Assembly: GCF_001553035.1 (NCBI RefSeq)
Contig: NZ_KQ959961.1
Coordinates: forward strand, 1 to 40,888
DNA: 40,888 bases
Source: Gemella haemolysans
Lineage (GTDB): Bacteria; Bacillota; Bacilli; Staphylococcales; Gemellaceae
Direction: 5' to 3'
Every line of letters begins with the position of its first letter. The first letter of the stretch is position 1. The translations under genes and the position numbers were made by a program. Shown piece after piece: positions 31,928 to 40,569 of this stretch. The notes beneath the pieces were generated by a model, which did no database searches, was not told the DNA's origin, and worked only from the letters and a program-made list of their open reading frames with translations.

Positions 31928-33038
31928 TAAAGTTTATTGTATAGGTTGTGGTGTTGAGATTCAAAGTGAAGATCAGAACAAACAAGGTTATTTACCAAAG
32001 AGTGTAGTAGAGAAAAGTATCGATGGCAATCTTGTATGTAAAAGATGTTTTAGATTAAAAAACTATAATGAAGTATCTGATGTACAACTTGGAGCTGAAG
32101 ATTTCTATCAACTTATCAAAACACTATCAAAAAAAGATGCATTAATTGTAAAAGTAGTAGATATCTTTGACTTTTCTGGAAGTTGGATTGAAGATGTAGT
32201 TGATATTGTAGGAAATAATAAGGATATTGTACTTGTAGCTAACAAGTTAGATTTATTACCTAAATCTGTTAAACAAAATAAAGTAAAACAATGGCTATTT
32301 AAGATGCTGAAAGCTAAAGGCATTAAAGTAAAAGATATTCTTTTAATTAGTGCGATAAAAAATCAGGGTGTTGAAGAAGCAGCAAGTCGTATAGATGAAT
32401 TACGAAATGGTAAAGATGTTTATATAGTAGGGGCAACAAATGTTGGTAAATCTACATTTATTAACAAACTTATCGAACTTACAACTGGGGATAAGAATGT
32501 CATTACAACTTCTCACTTCCCGGGGACAACGCTAGGTATGATAGAGATACCTTTAGATCGTGCTACTAGTATTTATGATACACCAGGTATTATTCTGGAT
32601 TATGATATAGCTCATTATCTTGATGCGCAAAGTTTAAAATTAGTAATGCCTAAAAAAGAGATTAAGGCTCGCGTATTCCAGTTAAATGCTGAGCAAAGTT
32701 TATTCTTCGGTGGTATGGCTCGAATGGATTTTGTAGAAGGTGAGCGTCAAAGTTTCACATTATATGCATCTAATTTAGTAGAAATCCATCGTACAAAATT
32801 AAGTAATGCAGATCAACTGTTTGAAAAGCACTTAGGAACATTATTAAAACCGCCGTTTGAAGATAATATTTCTATCTTCAACAATCAAGTTAAGAAAAGT
32901 TTCACTATTGACAGTAGAAAGATGGATATTGTGATTTCTGGATTAGGATGGATTACTGTTAATAGTGATAGTGGATGCAAGATTGATATTCATGTACCAG
33001 AAGAAATCGAAGTATTTGTACGTGAATCGATAATATAG
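31920..33038 (+). CDS. yqeH: Circularly permuted GTPase involved in ribosome assembly, YqeH
   Basis: 372 aa. An N-terminal zinc finger (CIGCGVEI ... LVCKRCFRL) precedes a GTPase whose motifs are in permuted order: G4 NKLDLL comes before G1 GATNVGKST and G3 DTPGI. A C-terminal RNA-binding region follows. YqeH supports 30S subunit assembly. I place the start at TTG 31920, 5 nt after GGAGG; the in-frame ATG 31908 contains that site. Overlaps yqeG by 8 bp; yhbY follows after 19 bp. Confidence 0.94.
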   Translation: MSNKVYCIGCGVEIQSEDQNKQGYLPKSVVEKSIDGNLVCKRCFRLKNYNEVSDVQLGAEDFYQLIKTLSKKDALIVKVVDIFDFSGSWIEDVVDIVGNNKDIVLVANKLDLLPKSVKQNKVKQWLFKMLKAKGIKVKDILLISAIKNQGVEEAASRIDELRNGKDVYIVGATNVGKSTFINKLIELTTGDKNVITTSHFPGTTLGMIEIPLDRATSIYDTPGIILDYDIAHYLDAQSLKLVMPKKEIKARVFQLNAEQSLFFGGMARMDFVEGERQSFTLYASNLVEIHRTKLSNADQLFEKHLGTLLKPPFEDNISIFNNQVKKSFTIDSRKMDIVISGLGWITVNSDSGCKIDIHVPEEIEVFVRESII

Positions 33039-33057
33039 TAAAAGAAAAGAGGATAAG

Positions 33058-33357
33058 ATGTTAAAAGGAAAACAAAAAAGACAATTAAGAGCATTAGCTC
33101 ATCATTTATCACCAATTTTCCAAGTAGGGAAATCAGGTGTAAATAGTGATATGATTCAAGGAATTAGAGATGCGTTAGAAAAACGTGAATTATTAAAAGT
33201 AAGTATTTTACAAAACTGTGAAGAAGATAAAGATGAGGTTGCTCAAATTCTATCTGAACGTACTTCATCTGAATTAGTTCAAGTAATTGGACACACTATT
33301 GTATTATACAAACAAAGCTCTAAGGAAAAGTATAGAAAAATAGAGTTGGTGAAATAA
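33058..33357 (+). CDS. yhbY: CRM-domain RNA-binding protein YhbY
   Basis: 99 aa single CRM domain: KRQLRALAHHLSPIFQVGKSGV carries the GxxG-like loop, followed by IRDALEKRELLKVSIL. It binds RNA and associates with pre-50S ribosomes in other bacteria. Positioned between yqeH and nadD, as in Bacillus. The gap to nadD is 1 bp, and its ATG is preceded by AGAGGA. Confidence 0.93.
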   Translation: MLKGKQKRQLRALAHHLSPIFQVGKSGVNSDMIQGIRDALEKRELLKVSILQNCEEDKDEVAQILSERTSSELVQVIGHTIVLYKQSSKEKYRKIELVK

Positions 33358-33358
33358 G

Positions 33359-33967
33359 ATGTCAATTGCGCTTTATGGTGGTAGTTTTGATCCGATTCAT
33401 ATAGGTCATCTAATTACTGCCGAAACAGCACTAGATACTTATGATTTAGAGAAAGTTATTTTTATTCCTTCGTATATTACACCGTTAAAAGGTAGAGAAC
33501 TTGAAGCTAGTGATAAAAATAGATTTGAGATGACGAAACTAAGTACTAAAGGCAACTTAAAGTTTGAAGTAAGTGACTATGAAATATCAAATGAGGGTGT
33601 AAGTTATAGTTATAATACTGTTAAATATTTTAGTGAATTGTATAAAAATGAAAAAATCTATTTTATTATTGGAACAGATAGAGCCAAAGATTTAAAAAAA
33701 TGGTATAATATAGGAGAACTAGCAAAACTTGTAACTTTTATTTTTGTTGCTCGTGATGAAGAGGATTTATATAAAGTAGCAGAAGGGGATGTTTTTTATA
33801 AATCTATTAATTACGAGATAATGAAATCACCAGTAATTGAGATAAGTTCTAGTTTAATTAGGAAAAATTTAAAAAATAAGAAAAGTATTAAGTATATGAT
33901 TACAGATGAATGTAGGTCATATATAGAGGAGTTGGGTTTATATGGAATATCAAGAAATTCAAAATAG
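33359..33967 (+). CDS. nadD: Nicotinate-mononucleotide adenylyltransferase
   Basis: 202 aa cytoplasmic enzyme of NAD synthesis that adenylates nicotinate mononucleotide. The nucleotidyl-transferase loop YGGSFDPIHIGHL and the late SPVIEISSSLIRKNLK (ISSTxIR-type) motif are both present, with IIGTDRAKDLKKW between. It starts one base after yhbY's stop and overlaps yqeK by 26 bp. Confidence 0.95.
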   Translation: MSIALYGGSFDPIHIGHLITAETALDTYDLEKVIFIPSYITPLKGRELEASDKNRFEMTKLSTKGNLKFEVSDYEISNEGVSYSYNTVKYFSELYKNEKIYFIIGTDRAKDLKKWYNIGELAKLVTFIFVARDEEDLYKVAEGDVFYKSINYEIMKSPVIEISSSLIRKNLKNKKSIKYMITDECRSYIEELGLYGISRNSK

Positions 33968-34811
33968 AGTGAAAGAAATATTACCAGAAAAAAGATACGA
34001 GCACACATTAAGAGTTGTGGAAGTAGCGAAACATCTTGCGAAAATTCATGGAGCAAACGTAGAAAAAGTAGCATTAGCGGCATTAGTGCATGATGTTTGT
34101 AAACCAATGGATGAAGTATTAATGAAAAAATACGTAATCTTACATAATTTAGATGTTAATTTATTAGACTATCCAGTAGAGGTTCTTCACGGACCTGTAG
34201 CAAGTGCTTTTATTGAGGAAGAATTTGGTGTAGCAGATGAAGAAGTTAAACTTGCGGTTGCTAACCACACATTCGGTAGAAAGCACATGACATTATTAGA
34301 AAAAATAATCTTCATAGCTGACTATACTGATCCACAAAGAAAACACCCACATTTAGCAGAGGTTACAGAAGTATCTCAGTATGACTTAGATGAAGCGGTA
34401 AGACTTGCAGCTAAGTATACGTTAGTTTATTTAATTGATAATGACGAAAGAATTTATCCATCATTATTAGATTGTTATAACTATTATAATATTAAAAACT
34501 ATCGTGTCGGATTTAAAGAAAAAAATAAAGATAAAATTTTAACTGATGAAAAAACAATAACGATTAGAAATAAGAGTGAGGCTCATTTCAAAAAAGGTGA
34601 TTTATTAGAAGCTACGACTTATGAAGATCCTGATACAGTGTTCGCTACATTAGAAGTTGATTTAGTTAAACCTGTAACAAGAGATACTTTAACAGAACGT
34701 TATGCTAAATATTATGGTGTTACTCTAGATGAATTAATCGATAAACTAGCTAAAAGATACCCAGAAGATGATGTACTTTATGTGGTAATGTTCCATATTA
34801 TAAAAAAATAA
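33942..34811 (+). CDS. yqeK: HD-domain hydrolase YqeK with a C-terminal extension
   Basis: 289 aa, about 100 longer than usual YqeK proteins. Residues 1-190 form the HD domain: HTLRVVEVAKHLA (His21), LVHDVCKP (His50-Asp51), LHGPVASAF and ANHTFGRKHMTLLEKIIFIADYTDP with further metal ligands. YqeK hydrolyses diadenosine tetraphosphate to two ADP. Residues about 190-289 (starting KNYRVGFKEK) belong to no family I recognise and have a mixed alpha/beta pattern; no stop or frame shift separates the parts. Overlaps nadD by 26 bp. Confidence 0.88.
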   Translation: MEYQEIQNRVKEILPEKRYEHTLRVVEVAKHLAKIHGANVEKVALAALVHDVCKPMDEVLMKKYVILHNLDVNLLDYPVEVLHGPVASAFIEEEFGVADEEVKLAVANHTFGRKHMTLLEKIIFIADYTDPQRKHPHLAEVTEVSQYDLDEAVRLAAKYTLVYLIDNDERIYPSLLDCYNYYNIKNYRVGFKEKNKDKILTDEKTITIRNKSEAHFKKGDLLEATTYEDPDTVFATLEVDLVKPVTRDTLTERYAKYYGVTLDELIDKLAKRYPEDDVLYVVMFHIIKK

Positions 34812-34831
34812 AATAAAGAAAGAGGATGAAA

Positions 34832-35170
34832 ATGGAAGTAGAAAACTTATTAAAGGTTGTTGTAGATGCATGTGATGATAAACACGGTTATGATATCGTT
34901 GCGTATGATTTAACTCAAGCAGGAGTATTATATGACTATTCTGTAATTTGTCACGCACCTACAAATAGACAAGTAGAGGCAATTGCTCAAGAAGTAAGAG
35001 AACAAGTATTAGAAAATGGTGGAGAAATTCACAGTACAGAAGGTCTAAGAGAAGCTAAATGGATTCTTATGGACTTAGGTGATGTAGTAGTAAATATCAT
35101 GACTCGTGATGATAGAGAATACTATGAATTAGATGCACTATTTGAGAAATATCCTATAAAAGGTGTATAA
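34832..35170 (+). CDS. rsfS: Ribosomal silencing factor RsfS
   Basis: 112 aa. It binds ribosomal protein uL14 and blocks subunit joining under starvation. DYSVICHAPTNRQVEAIAQEVRE and EGLREAKWILMDLGDVVVNIMTRDDREYYELDALF are the family core. Start at ATG 34832, 6 nt after AGAGG; an ATG at 34826 abuts the site. Normal place in the nadD-yqeK-rsfS-yqeM order. Confidence 0.94.
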   Translation: MEVENLLKVVVDACDDKHGYDIVAYDLTQAGVLYDYSVICHAPTNRQVEAIAQEVREQVLENGGEIHSTEGLREAKWILMDLGDVVVNIMTRDDREYYELDALFEKYPIKGV

Positions 35171-35171
35171 T

Positions 35172-35891
35172 ATGTACGAAAATTTAAGTATTGTTTATGA
35201 TAAACTAATGGATGTCGACTACGATGCTTATAAAAATATTATTAGTCAAGAATTAGAAGATAGAGAAAATCTTCTAGTTCTTGATTTAGGTTGTGGTAGT
35301 GGTGCAATGCTACCAACTCTAAAAAAATATGGTGAAGTATTCGCAGTAGATAACAGTGAACAAATGTTAGTGATAGCTAGTGAAAAAGTTCCTGGTTGTA
35401 ATTATTTTGTGATGGATTTATTAGAAATCTCATCGTTAAATATGGAATTTGATTTTGTATTAAGTGCATTTGATGTATTTAATTATCTGTCAGATTTTGA
35501 AGAGTTTAAACTAGGATTAAAAGAAGTATACTCATCTTTAAAAAAAGGTGGAAAATTTGTATTTGATATCCACACTCCCAAAAAAGTTATAGATATGTTA
35601 GAAAAACAAGTTTTCGGTTATGAAGATGATGAAATAAGCTATTTATGGTTTACATATGAAACAGAAAATTCTCTAGAAGTGGAAAGTGAACTGTCGTTCT
35701 TTATTAAAGAAAACAATGGTTTATATAAAAAACTAGAACAGTTTCATTCGCAAAGAACTTATGAAATAGAAAGTGTCCTTGCTGAAATTCAAAATATTGG
35801 ATTTAAAGTTAAAAATTATTTTTGTGACTTTGATAAAAATAATAAAAAATATGCTGAATCAGATAGAATAATTTTTATTTTGGAGAAGTAG
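35172..35891 (+). CDS. yqeM: SAM-dependent methyltransferase, YqeM-like
   Basis: 239 aa class I methyltransferase. Motif I LVLDLGCGSGAML (about residue 34) binds SAM, followed by EVFAVDNSEQML and the post-motif DFVLSAFDVFNYL. Last conserved member of the operon in other Firmicutes; its substrate is not established. ATG 35172 has AAAGGTG 6 nt upstream. The GyrI-like pseudogene begins 1 bp after its stop. Confidence 0.9.
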   Translation: MYENLSIVYDKLMDVDYDAYKNIISQELEDRENLLVLDLGCGSGAMLPTLKKYGEVFAVDNSEQMLVIASEKVPGCNYFVMDLLEISSLNMEFDFVLSAFDVFNYLSDFEEFKLGLKEVYSSLKKGGKFVFDIHTPKKVIDMLEKQVFGYEDDEISYLWFTYETENSLEVESELSFFIKENNGLYKKLEQFHSQRTYEIESVLAEIQNIGFKVKNYFCDFDKNNKKYAESDRIIFILEK

Positions 35892-35892
35892 T

Positions 35893-36682
35893 ATGGCAGT
35901 TGATTTTAAAAAAACTCTTAAACATTTATATGTCCCTAAGACTAAACCAAGTATTGTTAATATAGAGAATGCTAATTATATTGCAGTTAGGGGGAGTGGA
36001 GATCCGAATGATGACAATAGCGAGTATAAGGGGTTGACCCAAAAGTCTTAAAATTTGACAAAGTTCATATGAGAACTCATAGACGCAGTGGTTTATTGAT
36101 ATCTAATTTCGCTTTAGAAAAGCTTTTTAGATATCTAATAAACTGTGCGGGGATGACTCGACAAAATCGATTTCTACGAAATCACGATTTTTGAGTCACT
36201 CCCATCCTGTAGCTTATGCTATAAAGATGAGTAAAAAAGGAGAATATAAAATTCCTAATTACTTTGATTTTGTTGTTCCGCCGTTAGAAGGGTTTTGGTG
36301 GCAAGAAGGAATAGAAGGTGTTGATTATAGTAATAAACAAAATTTTAAGTTCATTTTGTTAATACGTATGCCAGATTTTGTTACAAAAGAAGTATTTGAG
36401 TGGGCTATCAAGCAAGTAACTGAAAAGAAAAAAGAAGATTTCTCAAAGGTTGAATTTTTTAGCTATTGTGAAGGAACATGTGTCCAATGTATGCATATTG
36501 GTCCTTATGATAAAGAGCCAGAAACTGTCGCTAAGATGCATGAATATATTATTTCTGAAGGCTATGAATTGGACATTAATAAGATGAGATTTCACCATGA
36601 AATTTATATTTCTGATGTGAGAAAAACTGCACCTGAGAAGCTTAAAACAGTTATTAGACATCCAATTAGGAAAAAATCTTAA
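35893..36682 (+). pseudogene. GyrI-like small-molecule-binding protein split by a repeat
   Basis: The 5' part (35893-36030) encodes MAVDFKKTLKHLYVPKTKPS followed by IVNIENANYIAVRGSGDPN and ends at EYK. The 3' part (36204-36682) resumes at PVAYAIKMSKKGEYKIPNYF then DFVVPPLEGFWWQEG and runs to the normal end. Together they make a GyrI-like/effector-binding domain protein (YdeI-type, about 210 aa). Between them lies a complete copy of the dispersed element, and about six residues (usually A-I-x-x-L-Y) are missing. The element brings a stop codon, so the intact product is not made. An ORF from TTG 36191 could give a 163-aa fragment but has no ribosome site. Confidence 0.85.
36030..36203 (+). repeat. 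Dispersed ~175-bp element, copy C (inside a gene)
   Basis: 174 bp from GGGGTTGACCCAAAAGTC to GAGTCACTCCC. It is the best reference copy because the host gene defines its borders. No direct target duplication is clear at the borders (ATAA on the left, ATCC on the right). Confidence 0.92.
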
Positions 36683-36716
36683 ACTTGATTCTAGTCTTGC
36701 TAGAATCAAGTTTTTT
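36681..36716 (+). terminator. Terminator of the psd-yqeM operon
   Basis: AAACTTGATTCTAG (36681-36694) pairs perfectly with CTAGAATCAAGTTT (36700-36713), then TTT. Confidence 0.92.
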
Positions 36717-36721
36717 ATGAA

Positions 36722-36765
36722 TTGACATTATATGATTAAAATAGTATTATAGTTACAGATGTAAC
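36722..36765 (+). promoter_or_regulatory. copY promoter and cop box
   Basis: -35 TTGACA (36722-36727), a 17-nt spacer and -10 TATTAT (36745-36750). Immediately after lies GTTACAGATGTAAC (36752-36765), containing the CopY operator TACAnnTGTA. The promoter is therefore predicted to be repressed by CopY and opened by copper. Confidence 0.9.
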
Positions 36766-36787
36766 TGATAAAAAAGGATGATAATAA

Positions 36788-37222
36788 ATGGAAATTAATA
36801 TTTCGGAAGCGGAATGGGAAGTAATGCGAGTAGTTTGGAGTAATAGAGAAACTACAAGTAAGTTTGTAATTGATACTCTAGGCGAAGAAAAGTCTTGGAC
36901 ACCTTCTACTATTAAAACCCTACTATCAAGGTTAGTAGAAAAAGGATTTTTAGAAACTAGAAAACAAGGGAATAAATTTTTATATTCAGCAAAATGTGTT
37001 GAAGATGAATGTTTAGATATATTAACACAAAATTTTTTAGAGAGAATTTGTGAAAGAAGAACTCACGTTATTGTTAAGAACATAATTGAAACTGATAATT
37101 TAAGTAAAAGTAACATTGATGAAATTATTGAATTGCTGAAAGAAAAAAGAAAAACAGCCCCAGAGGTAATTACGTGTAAGTGCCTAAAAGGGCAATGTAG
37201 CTGTGCAGCGAAACACGGATAA
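36788..37222 (+). CDS. copY: Copper-responsive repressor CopY
   Basis: 144 aa winged-helix repressor of the BlaI/MecI/CopY family. The HTH is WTPSTIKTLLSRLVEKGFL (about residues 38-56), and the C-terminus carries the metal site CxCxxxxCxC (Cys130, 132, 137, 139), which swaps Zn for Cu. A cop box sits on its own promoter. No copA or copZ follows; the next gene is a short-chain dehydrogenase 15 bp away, apparently co-transcribed. It may control copper ATPase genes elsewhere. Confidence 0.95.
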   Translation: MEINISEAEWEVMRVVWSNRETTSKFVIDTLGEEKSWTPSTIKTLLSRLVEKGFLETRKQGNKFLYSAKCVEDECLDILTQNFLERICERRTHVIVKNIIETDNLSKSNIDEIIELLKEKRKTAPEVITCKCLKGQCSCAAKHG

Positions 37223-37237
37223 GAGAGGGATTATTGT

Positions 37238-38011
37238 ATGGAAAATAGCAAACAAAAAATACTAATAACGGGAGCTTCTAGTGGTCTAGGTCGTGAGTTA
37301 GCGCACCAATATGCACAAAAAGGGAATGTGGAGTTAATATTGGTAGCTCGTCGAAAAGAAGCCCTTGAAAAGGTGGCTAAAAAATGTGAAGCTTTTGAAA
37401 ATGTCAAGACTAGAGTATATAGTGTGGATATTGGTTCACAAGAACAGGTAGAGCACTTACTTTCATCTGTAAAAGATATAGATATACTTATCAATGGTGC
37501 AGGCTATGGGATTATGAAGGATTTTAGTGAATTTAGCGATCATGATGTTGTGAATATGTTTGATACGAATGTTATAGGAACTATTCAATTAACTACTGAA
37601 ATAGCTAAAAGAATGAGAGAAAAAAAATCTGGAACTATCGTAACTATAGCTTCTCTAGCAGGAAAAATAGCTACACCAAAGAGTTCTGTCTATTCAGCAA
37701 CTAAATTTGCTCTAATTGGATATTTTAATTCTTTACGTTTAGAACTAAAAAAAGATAATGTCCATGTTATGACTGTAAATCCTGGACCTGTGGCTACAAA
37801 TTTCTTTAATATTGCTGATGAAGACAAGAGTTATCAAAAAGCAATGGGTGGTAAAACATTAACGCCTAAACTAGTTGTCAGTAAGATAATAAAAGGTATT
37901 GAACAGAAAAAACGTGAAGTTAATTTACCATTCAAGCTAGTTTTAGCTGTTAAAATTAGCCAGTTATTTCCAAGATTAAGTGACAGAATGCTTTTAAGAA
38001 TGTTTAAATAA
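37238..38011 (+). CDS. Short-chain dehydrogenase/reductase
   Basis: 257 aa classical SDR. The cofactor loop TGASSGLGREL (residues 10-20), INGAGYG (NAG-type), catalytic Ser in TIASLAGK and YSATK (Tyr and Lys) are all in place. RR following the second strand (VARRKEA) suggests NADPH. The C-terminal segment SQLFPRLSDRMLLRMF may touch membranes. Resembles YqjQ-like enzymes; substrate unknown. It follows copY by 15 bp under a copper-type promoter, so copper-linked expression is plausible. Confidence 0.88.
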   Translation: MENSKQKILITGASSGLGRELAHQYAQKGNVELILVARRKEALEKVAKKCEAFENVKTRVYSVDIGSQEQVEHLLSSVKDIDILINGAGYGIMKDFSEFSDHDVVNMFDTNVIGTIQLTTEIAKRMREKKSGTIVTIASLAGKIATPKSSVYSATKFALIGYFNSLRLELKKDNVHVMTVNPGPVATNFFNIADEDKSYQKAMGGKTLTPKLVVSKIIKGIEQKKREVNLPFKLVLAVKISQLFPRLSDRMLLRMFK

Positions 38012-38019
38012 ATATAATA

Positions 38020-38056
38020 AATCGAGATTGGATTATATCTAATTTCGGTTTTTCTT
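38020..38056 (+). terminator. Terminator of the copY operon
   Basis: ATCGAGATTGGAT (38021-38033) pairs with ATCTAATTTCGGT, including mismatches, then TTTTC. Confidence 0.65.
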
Positions 38057-38140
38057 TATTTTCAAAATAATATTAATAAACACAAACTCCAAAATAGTAC
38101 GTTTTTAAACCGTTATCATAGAAAAATATTTAAATTTCAG

Positions 38141-38169
38141 TTGAAAAACACGTATTATTGTGATATTAT
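38141..38169 (+). promoter_or_regulatory. Promoter of the surface 5'-nucleotidase gene
   Basis: TTGAAA (38141-38146), a 17-nt spacer and TATTAT (38164-38169) with an extended TG. Confidence 0.65.
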
Positions 38170-38213
38170 GTAAATATTAAATTACAAATAAGAAAGTGAG
38201 AAAAAAAGTTATT

Positions 38214-40442
38214 ATGAAGAAAAAAAATTATACATTAGCGTCGGCTACAATCGTAGGATTAGCAATAGCAACTTCAGGAGGAGCTGCATTCGCGGATGAG
38301 TCAACACCAGCTCCAGCAAATTCACCAGTAGCTGCACCATCATCAGAGCCATCTGAGGTTTCAGCAGCTCCAAAAACAGGAGATGCAAAACCAGCAGATA
38401 AACCAACTGATACTACAGAACCATCTACAGCATCAGTGCCAAAAACAACTGAAAAAGATTTAGTATTAGTTCACACTAATGATGTTCACGGACGTATCGT
38501 AGAGGAAAAAGGTCGTGATAAAAATACATCAGTTGTTGGTGATGCTAAATTAGCAACAGTAATTGAAAATGAACGTGCTAAAAAAGATCAAACAACAGTA
38601 GTTGTAGATGCAGGGGATGCATTCCAAGGATTACCTATCTCTAACTCAACAAAAGGAGAAGCACGTGCTGAAATTTTAAATAAAATGAATTACGATGCTA
38701 TGGCTGTAGGAAACCACGAATTTGACTTTGGGTTAGATGAAGCTAAAAAGTATAAACAAATTTTAAAATTTCCTCTATTAAGCTCAAATACTTATGTTAA
38801 TGGCGCACGTTTATTTGAAGCTTCTACAATCATTGATAAAGATAAAAGTGTTAAAGGTGATGAGGTTGTTGTTATTGGGGTAACAACACCAGAAACTGCT
38901 ACAAAAACACACCCTAAAAATGTTCAAGGTGTAACATTCAAAGATCCTATCCCAGAGGTACTAAATGTAGTTAAAGAAATCCAAGCAAAAGCAAAAGCTA
39001 CTGGTGATGACTATAAAACATATGTTGTTCTAGCTCACCTTGGAGTGGATACAACAACACCTAATGAATGGAGAGGATCTACTCTTGCTGACGAACTATC
39101 TAAAAGTCCTTTATTAAAAGGGAAACGTGTAGTAGTAATCGATGGTCACTCTCACACAGTAGAATCAAAAACATATGGAGATAACGTTACTTATAACCAA
39201 ACAGGAAGTTATTTAAATAACATTGGTAAAGTTACATTAAAACCAAATAGTTTATTAGGAACTCCGAGTCTAATTAAAGCATCAGAAACTACTAATGTAA
39301 CGCCTAACGCAGAAGTGAAAAAATTAGTAGATCAAATTAAAGCGAAATACGACGCAGAAAATGCTGTTGTTGTAGTGAAAAATAGCCCTGTCGAGTTAAG
39401 TGGTACTCGTGAAAATGTTCGTGTACGCGAAACAAACTTAGGAAATGTAGTAGCTGACTCACTTTATGAATATGGACAAACTGGATTCAAAAATAAAGCA
39501 GATATCGCAGTAACAAACGGTGGTGGTTTACGTGAAACTATCGCTAAAGACAAACCTATCACAAGAGGTAGTGTAATTGCTGTTCTTCCATTCGGTAATA
39601 CAATTTCTCAAATTAGTGTTACAGGTAAAGACGTATTAGCTATGTTTGAAAAATCTCTAGGATCTATTTTACAAGTTGATAAAGCTGGTAAAACTGTCTT
39701 AGATGAAAATGGACAACCATTATTAGAACCAAGTGGTGGTTTCCTACATGTATCAGGAGCTAAAGTATACTACGATACAAACTTACCATCAGGAAAACGT
39801 GTATTACGTGTAGAAGTTAAGAACCATGATACAGGTGCATATGATAAATTAGATTTAAATAAAACATACTACCTAACTACAAATGACTTCTTAGCAGCAG
39901 GTGGAGATGGATATACAATGTTAGGTGGAGCTCGTGAAGAAGGACCATCTATGGATGAAGCATTCAAAAATTATTTAGAAAAAACTGATTTAACTAAATA
40001 TGCAGTAGTAAATCCAAACTCACGTACAATTTCTGTAGATTCAAAAACATATAAATTTGAAACTGAGAAACCTGAAACACCAAGAAATGAAGTACCAAAA
40101 GGTGAAACTGCTCAAGATGCGCCAGTCTTATCTAAAGAAGAATTAGTAGTAACACGTCATATTGATGCTTCAGGAAATGAACTTGCGCCAGTAGAATTAG
40201 GAGATAAAGAACCGAAAGTTCTTAAAGGATATAATACAGTTTCAACATCTAAAAAAGATGGAATTACAACCCACGTATATGGTGTGGAAAAAGTTGGAGT
40301 TAAATCAGAAGAGAAAGCAAGTGTTGCAAATAATGAGAGAAAATTACCTAACACAGGTATGAACTCATCTAGTACAACTGCTCTAGGATTAAGTTTAATC
40401 GCTCTAGTAGGTCTTGCTGTTAGACGTAAACTTTCTAAATAA
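38214..40442 (+). CDS. Cell-wall-anchored 5'-nucleotidase
   Basis: 742 aa surface enzyme. A signal peptide ends near GGAAFADE, followed by a Pro/Ala/Ser-rich stretch (about 30-80). The metallophosphatase domain has VHTNDVHGRI, VVDAGDAFQG, GNHEFDFG, LAHLGVD and GHSHT, and the substrate-binding 5_nucleotid_C domain contains LGNVVADSLYEYG, VTNGGGLRETI and FLAAGGDGYTML. Near the end a short strand-rich unit (TRHIDASGNELAPVEL) resembles MucBP. The sorting signal is LPNTG with a hydrophobic segment and RRKLSK. Related enzymes release adenosine from AMP, ADP or ATP and from dAMP. I use ATG 38214; an in-frame GTG at 38196 is possible, both with weak ribosome sites. Confidence 0.94.
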   Translation: MKKKNYTLASATIVGLAIATSGGAAFADESTPAPANSPVAAPSSEPSEVSAAPKTGDAKPADKPTDTTEPSTASVPKTTEKDLVLVHTNDVHGRIVEEKGRDKNTSVVGDAKLATVIENERAKKDQTTVVVDAGDAFQGLPISNSTKGEARAEILNKMNYDAMAVGNHEFDFGLDEAKKYKQILKFPLLSSNTYVNGARLFEASTIIDKDKSVKGDEVVVIGVTTPETATKTHPKNVQGVTFKDPIPEVLNVVKEIQAKAKATGDDYKTYVVLAHLGVDTTTPNEWRGSTLADELSKSPLLKGKRVVVIDGHSHTVESKTYGDNVTYNQTGSYLNNIGKVTLKPNSLLGTPSLIKASETTNVTPNAEVKKLVDQIKAKYDAENAVVVVKNSPVELSGTRENVRVRETNLGNVVADSLYEYGQTGFKNKADIAVTNGGGLRETIAKDKPITRGSVIAVLPFGNTISQISVTGKDVLAMFEKSLGSILQVDKAGKTVLDENGQPLLEPSGGFLHVSGAKVYYDTNLPSGKRVLRVEVKNHDTGAYDKLDLNKTYYLTTNDFLAAGGDGYTMLGGAREEGPSMDEAFKNYLEKTDLTKYAVVNPNSRTISVDSKTYKFETEKPETPRNEVPKGETAQDAPVLSKEELVVTRHIDASGNELAPVELGDKEPKVLKGYNTVSTSKKDGITTHVYGVEKVGVKSEEKASVANNERKLPNTGMNSSSTTALGLSLIALVGLAVRRKLSK

Positions 40443-40504
40443 TTAAGCTAATTAATGTATAAAAAATTTAAAAGTAAATATAAATGTCAAATTATAAAAA
40501 AACA

Positions 40505-40533
40505 TTGACAAGGGTTTCTTATCTTGATATACT
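40505..40533 (+). promoter_or_regulatory. Promoter of the T-box leader
   Basis: TTGACA (40505-40510), a 17-nt spacer and TATACT (40528-40533). Confidence 0.75.
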
Positions 40534-40569
40534 TAAATCACAACAAAAAATTACACTTTGAAAAGAAGA

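Noticed and set aside
36191..36682. Independent 163-aa gene starting at TTG 36191
   Set aside because: The start lies in the repeat's right end and lacks a ribosome site; the product is the C-terminal part of the split GyrI-like gene.
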